Part shown: piece by piece, positions 59,600 through 64,000 of the stretch
How the letters are laid out: every line of letters begins with the position of its first letter
How positions within the stretch are numbered: position 1 is the first letter of the stretch
NCBI RefSeq assembly: GCF_042477335.2
Contig: NC_091245.1
Location: 112,564,501-112,628,500, forward strand
Direction of reading: 5' to 3'
Length of the DNA stretch: 64,000 bases
From: Ovis canadensis
Lineage: Eukaryota > Chordata > Mammalia > Artiodactyla > Bovidae
Translations under genes and position numbers: made by a program
The notes under the pieces: generated by a model
Told to the model about the DNA's origin: nothing
What the model saw: only the letters and a program-made list of their open reading frames with translations
The model's database searches: none

Positions 59600-59974
59600 C
59601 AATGCTATAATTGTCAAAACTGATTGTTGAATCCTAGGATCCAAAAAGCCCATCAAATCGACAAAGCTCTCTCACCATGGTCTTTCATTATAGGATGGCA
59701 AGAGCTCCCAGGCCCACCACCGGCATAACAAAGGGAATTTTTGCTCTTTGTTTGCCTCCTCTGTGGTTCTTCATGGGCCTGGAGCTGATAGGGTCACTAA
59801 AAGACAATTTTCCCTTTCAACAAACTGTCCTACCACAGATCACTTCCTCTTCACATCAAACCAACCTTACCTCTCCCTCCCTTATCACGTCTGTGGCAGA
59901 GACAATACTGTGTGTTCATCAAACCCTTTCATTTTCTTCCTAGACTCTGATGGTAAATTTTACGTGTAAATTTG

Positions 59975-60145
59975 ACTGGGCCTCAGAGGCACCCAGTCAC
60001 TGGTCAAACCTTATTCTGGGTGCCCCTGAGGGTGTTTCTGGGTGAGATTAACATTTGAATTAATAGGCTTAGTAAAGCAGATGATCCTTTCCAGTTTGGG
60101 GAGGTGGGGGCGAGTCTCACCCTATCAGTTGAAGCTTGAAAAACA
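59975..60145 (-). repeat. Ancient interspersed repeat beyond CD48 copy C
   Basis: It contains GAGGGTGTTTCTGGGTGAGA and TTAACATTTGAATTAATAGG, related to the repeat at 7440-8195. It is shared with copy B (about 28900-29040). The L1 leader begins shortly after it. Confidence 0.45.
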
Positions 60146-60169
60146 CAGAAAGGCAGGGGACACTTTCAA

Positions 60170-62030
60170 GCTGATTTTGGAATAAAACAGGGAGGCCACC
60201 TTCCCCCCAACAAACACATCAAAAACTCATGTGTATGTGAAACAGCCCCACAGGACATCTTCTGAATGCTGGCAGAGGATCCCAGACTTCTAAAAAGGCA
60301 AACCAGTCCCCTCAGAGTGAGGTAGGGGAATAGTTAAAGACAAAAAGGGACACAAAGGATATCAGGTTGGGGACCTGCACCCCCGGGGAGTGAGTACTGA
60401 AGGAGAAAAGTCCATACACTAGGAAACCCCCTCACAGGCGGGTTCAACTTGGAACCTCAGAGGGCAGCGAAACAGCACATGCTCAGAAGGCAAAACGGAG
60501 AGACTTCACACAGAGATCATGCGGAGCAGCGCTTCCCAGCTGAGAACAGGCTCGCATGCTCATGTGCGCTGTGGAGAGTGGGGCTGGGTTGCAGAGGCTC
60601 AGGTTTTGAGGGCTGGACCTCAGGGAGAGACCCAGGGTTGACTGCCATGAAGATACTCTGATGGCACTGAGGCAACACAGATGTTACTTGAGACTCAGAT
60701 CTTGCCTTGCTCTAGCTTGTATTGACCTCAGCTGTTACATGATCATTGTTTACAAGGTGTGGGACAAGAAAGCCTGACCATGCCATCTTGGCTCATTTGC
60801 TCTTTCTCTATAGAGGGCATGGCAACCCACTCCAATGTTCTTACCTGTAGAATCCCTTGGATGGAGGAGCCTGGCAGACTGCGGTACATAGGATTGCGAA
60901 GATTCAGACACAACTGAAGCAACTTAGCCTGCATGCACACACATAGAGTTTTAGAGCAAATACAAGCTAGAGCAAGGCAAGATCTATTCTGAACTAACCC
61001 ACACTGCCCACAACAGGTCCACAGATGTTCCTAGAAATACTGGAGGGCTTTCTCAGTAGGCAAATTGACTTGAGCAGGAAAACAGAGGAATCACATGGAC
61101 ATTCTTATCACTACCATTCTATATATTTTCCCTCCCCCTTTTTTTTACATTGTTCTAATAATGTTCGTTATTACTCCTTTAATTTTTATTTTTTATAACT
61201 TACTTTTTCTTTTGTAAAAAACACCTTAGTTTTAAATAAATTAATTTTATTTTTTCCTATTTCTACTCCTTAGTACTGCTTAGTTACACTGCAATTTTTT
61301 CCATGTTTTTTATTTTGTATTTTTGAGAGTCTAATTTTTAGTATTCATTTTCACTTAGGGGCTTGATTATTGACTTGATTTCTCTCTTCTTTTTTGACTT
61401 GCTTTATTTTTTCCTTCTCTTCTCTTCTCTTCTCTTTGTAAGTGTGTGTTTCTTTGGGTGTTCTTGGCTGTTGACTGTTGTTTCACCATTAGTCTTGGGA
61501 TTTTGTTTTCTGTGCTGTGTGGCCTGTGAAATCTTGGTGCTACAGTAAGGGGATGGGCCTGAACCCCAGAGGTTGGATACCCAAGTTCAGGACTTTGGAC
61601 CACCAGAGAACTCCTGACACCACGGAATATTAATAGATGAGAGCCCTCTCAAAAGTCTCTGTATCAAATCTAAGACCAAGCCCCACTCAAAGGCCTGCAA
61701 GCTCTAGTTCCAGAAGCCTCATGCCAATTCTTTAGCAAAGTAGGAACACAAACATTTGCAGAAAGGCTGCCCCAAAACATACCAAGCTCATAGACACCCC
61801 AAAACACACTACTGGACACAGCGCTACTTTCAGAGAGACGAGATCCAGCTCCACCCACCAGAAGACAGACACAAGTCCCCCTATCAGGGAAACTTCATTA
61901 GGCACCAGGAATCACAGCTACCCCCAAGGGGCAGGGGGAAGACAGCACAATTAAAAGGAACTACAACTTCCAATCTGTAGCCAGGAGACCCCCAAACACA
62001 GTAAAGTAAGCAAAATGAAATGACATGGAA
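60170..62030 (+). mobile_element. L1 5' leader and ORF1 start (right arm)
   Basis: A sense-oriented copy of the leader found at 27008-28850, beginning around GGGAGGCCACCTTCCCCCC and reaching the ORF1 start region (AAATGAAATGACATGG). An older SINE fragment is nested at 60800-60945. Homology stops near 62030. Confidence 0.75.
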
Positions 62031-62043
62031 GAATTTGAAAGGT

Positions 62044-63280
62044 TGTTGTTGAATTATGACGCCTGGATTCTTGGCCCCCGGAGGAGAAGAATTTAATCCC
62101 GGGCCAGAGATGGGGCTTGATCGCTCAGAGCTTTTGTGTAATAAAGTTTTATTAAAGTATAAAGGAGATAGAGAAAGCTTCTGACATAGGCATCAGAAGG
62201 GGGCAGAAAGAGTACCCCCTGTTATGCCCAAGTCTCGAAATCTCCCAATGACCACCAGGGAGCCGATATCCGATGCAAAAGCAAGAGAGTTTTTAATACC
62301 AAGCTCGAGTTGGGGCTCCCACCGATACCAACGCAGCGGCTATAGGGAGGAGCCCGGAGCTCTGGGTTATATTGCTTATATAGGGTATTCTCGTGGGAGA
62401 AATTTGAAAAAGGAGAGTTTCCGGGTTGGGAGACCTCTAATTAGTTACCTTCTGTGGACGGGTTAGGTGTTGGTTTTTGATTGGTTTTCATTTCCTGGGC
62501 TGGCCACGGGTTCTGATTGGTTCCCATTACCTAGGTAGACCACGAGTTCCTGAACGTTAAGTCAGGAGATTCTGGTCTGGGGTCCGATTGGCTCGAGGGT
62601 GGTGGGGTGAGGTCAGGGGATTTCCAAAGTCTCCTGGATTTTCAAAGGCTCTTTTCCTGGAACCTTACAAAATGGAGTTTTTCTGTTAACAAAATGGAGT
62701 AGCTTAGGTCCTTCACCCCCTGCTAGTCTTTAGCTGGATGTTATATAGTCACCAGCAGTCTGTTAATGAAAGAAAGGAATGTCTCAAAACTTAGAATGGC
62801 ACCAGGCCCCTCACCCATAGGATGTATTTTGGGATAATCTTGGCTCCAAATGGTTCATCTTGGTCCATAAAAGGATTAACTTGAATCTTGAAGAAGGGCA
62901 GAGCACCATACAAATAGTGTCATTTACATAGATTAGAGGACCGATATTGGAGTATAACATACTGGTTTATCAAGTAGGTTCTGAGCCCAAAAGGCGGAAC
63001 CGACTTGAAGACAGAGCTTGGGGTAAATGCACGGTATATTAGCATAGCTTAAGATAAACATTTCCATAAGAAAAAGACAATGGTTAACTTCAAGTGAAAC
63101 CAGGTGTCATTATGGCAACACAGAATTTTAAGAGAAACCTCCTTTTAAATTTGTATAGAGAAGGAAAAAATATCATTAGTTTGTTTTCTCCTGCCGCTTA
63201 AGAGAGAGAAAAATGTCCGACACTTGCAGGCTATTTCCTCCATTTGGAGACCCCTGGCCTTCCTGCCTGTTACCCTCTCA
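62044..63280 (-). mobile_element. 3' LTR of an endogenous retrovirus (class I)
   Basis: In minus orientation it starts TGAGAGGGTAACAGG, directly after a purine-rich tract, and ends ATTCAACAACA. It is about 1.24 kb, with an AATAAA signal about 100 bases before its end. It is the downstream LTR of the element whose internal sequence follows to the right edge. The other LTR and the full target duplication lie outside the window. Confidence 0.8.
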
Positions 63281-64000
63281 TTCCCCCCTTTTCTTTTAGA
63301 ATTATGTTGCCTAGGGAAAAGGGGCATCGTTTTCATTCCATAACTGCTTCCGAGCTGAGAAGGGGCGTTGTCCCTAAATTGACGGGGCAACATATTCTCC
63401 TAATCCTCATATTGAGGATATCTGATCCAGGGGCCCCAAATAGTAGTTGGAGGCAGCTGCAGCAGTAGCAGGAGTTTGAGCAACCATTTGTGACTTGAAA
63501 GCTTCCATGCGGCTGGAAACAAATCCAGTTATACAGTTGCAGATACAGAGAGCAAACAGTAAAAACAAAACAATCAGAATTATTGTAATTAACATAGTTG
63601 TCTACCATGGGAAGCCTTCCACTGATGAAGAGGGGAGTGCTCCACAGACCCAGCAGTTAGACTAATTGTGGAACAGAGCATAGGAGTGAGCCCAGGACAG
63701 GAAGGCATTGTCTTGAGGATCAAACGGCAGACTCAGGATATTTGGAGTCAGCAGAAGTAAGCTCACATAGATTATCAGGCCCATCTGAAAAGTACAAAGT
63801 CAGAGCATAGAAAATAAAGACATAAAAAGATGTCACTTAGTTTTGGTCAGGGTTCCACCTCTTAACTCGAGTGTGATGTACCCACGAATCAATTTCTGGC
63901 ACTTTGACAGCTGTGGGAGAAGAAAGAATAACCTGGTAAGGGCCTTCCCAGAGGGGCTCGAGGGATGGGCCCCCAGATTCCAAAGTTCTTATGAGGACCT
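63281..64000 (-). mobile_element. ERV internal sequence, gammaretrovirus-like, partial
   Basis: Adjoining the LTR through a polypurine tract (AAAAGAAAAGGGGGG), the minus strand carries an env remnant with a hydrophobic membrane segment (ILIVLFLLFALCICN). Further right is the C-terminal end of pol/integrase with PTAVKVPEIDSWVHHTRVKR, typical of gammaretroviruses. A splice acceptor ahead of env is plausible, as the family uses one. It is a broken fossil with at least a few breaks, and it continues past the window edge. Confidence 0.75.

Larger units (their letters stand above)
37098..59620 (+). pseudogene. CD48: CD48-like gene copy C, four exons, stop in exon 3
   Basis: Coding exons are 37098-37179 (signal peptide), 52247-52543 (Ig V-type domain), 56940-57203 (Ig C2-type domain) and 59260-59339 (GPI-anchor signal). 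All internal junctions are phase 1 with AG/GT borders. The exons total 723 bases, which fits a 240-residue product against 243 in human CD48. CD48 is a GPI-anchored leukocyte surface ligand for CD244 and CD2. An in-frame TAG at 57020-57022 would end translation after 153 residues, before the second Ig domain is complete and without the GPI signal. It lies about 180 bases before the last exon junction, so nonsense-mediated decay is expected. Intron 1 (about 15 kb) is full of BovB and SINE copies; introns 2 and 3 are about 4.4 and 2.1 kb. Only 1.37 kb of the ancestral upstream flank survives. It is either a recent pseudogene or a source of a short secreted V-domain form. Confidence 0.85.
35728..62030 (-). 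repeat. Right arm of large interrupted palindrome
   Basis: This is the reverse complement of 1-21197. It is longer because it keeps CD48 exons 3-4 and carries a solo LTR at 54049-55318. The homology with the other copies ends near 62030 inside an L1 5' region, about 14 bases before a retroviral LTR begins. This arm carries the only CD48 copy with all four coding exons. Confidence 0.93.

Noticed and set aside
59694-59969. An apparent exon after an ATTATAG acceptor just past CD48 copy C (and mirror 29066-29346)
   Set aside because: I first took it for the last CD48 exon. The true GPI-signal exon is at 59260-59339, and this stretch lies beyond the poly(A) signal. In the phase left by exon 3 it would stop after a few codons.

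Overview
The window is nuclear DNA from a ruminant, most likely a bovid. The evidence is the repeat content: BovB LINEs, tRNA-Glu-type Bov-tA and Bov-A2 SINEs, CHR-type SINEs and a cattle-type L1. No bacterial or phage genes, CRISPR arrays, rRNA genes or true tRNA genes are visible. The sequence alone does not separate cattle from sheep, goat, buffalo and similar species.

The only host gene family recognised is CD48 (SLAMF2), the GPI-anchored two-Ig-domain ligand of CD244/CD2 on leukocytes. It is present three times. Copy A (minus strand, 3381-19938) keeps exons 1 and 2. Copy B (minus strand, 29436-35508) keeps exons 2-4 and a poly(A) signal. Copy C (plus strand, 37098-59599) has all four coding exons in order, with correct phases and GT/AG sites. 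None encodes an ordinary CD48. A has lost its ATG, a base of exon 2 and all of exons 3-4. B has no exon 1. C has an in-frame TAG in exon 3.

Layout: bases 1-21197 form the left arm of a large interrupted palindrome. The right arm, 35728 to about 62030, is its reverse complement. Between them lie a non-duplicated spacer (21198-23345), a long antisense L1 (23346 to about 28880) and copy B. The block 27008-35727 is an inverted copy of 52032-62030, and its outer parts also match 1-3892 in direct orientation. The inverted junction at 35727/35728 is sharp and cuts a SINE. Insertions present in one arm only (a 3'-end L1 at 4825-5777, a solo LTR at 54049-55318, a Bov-A2 at 36796-36938) postdate the duplication. 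At the right edge, an endogenous retrovirus (LTR 62044-63280, then internal sequence) runs out of the window on the minus strand.

Most of the rest is introns filled with paired repeats, because each repeat in one arm has a mirror partner in the other. I see no new functional system. What deserves attention is the palindromic CD48 cluster: mosaic relationships among the copies, the stop and shared Trp-to-Arg change in exon 3, and a conversion-like identity tract.
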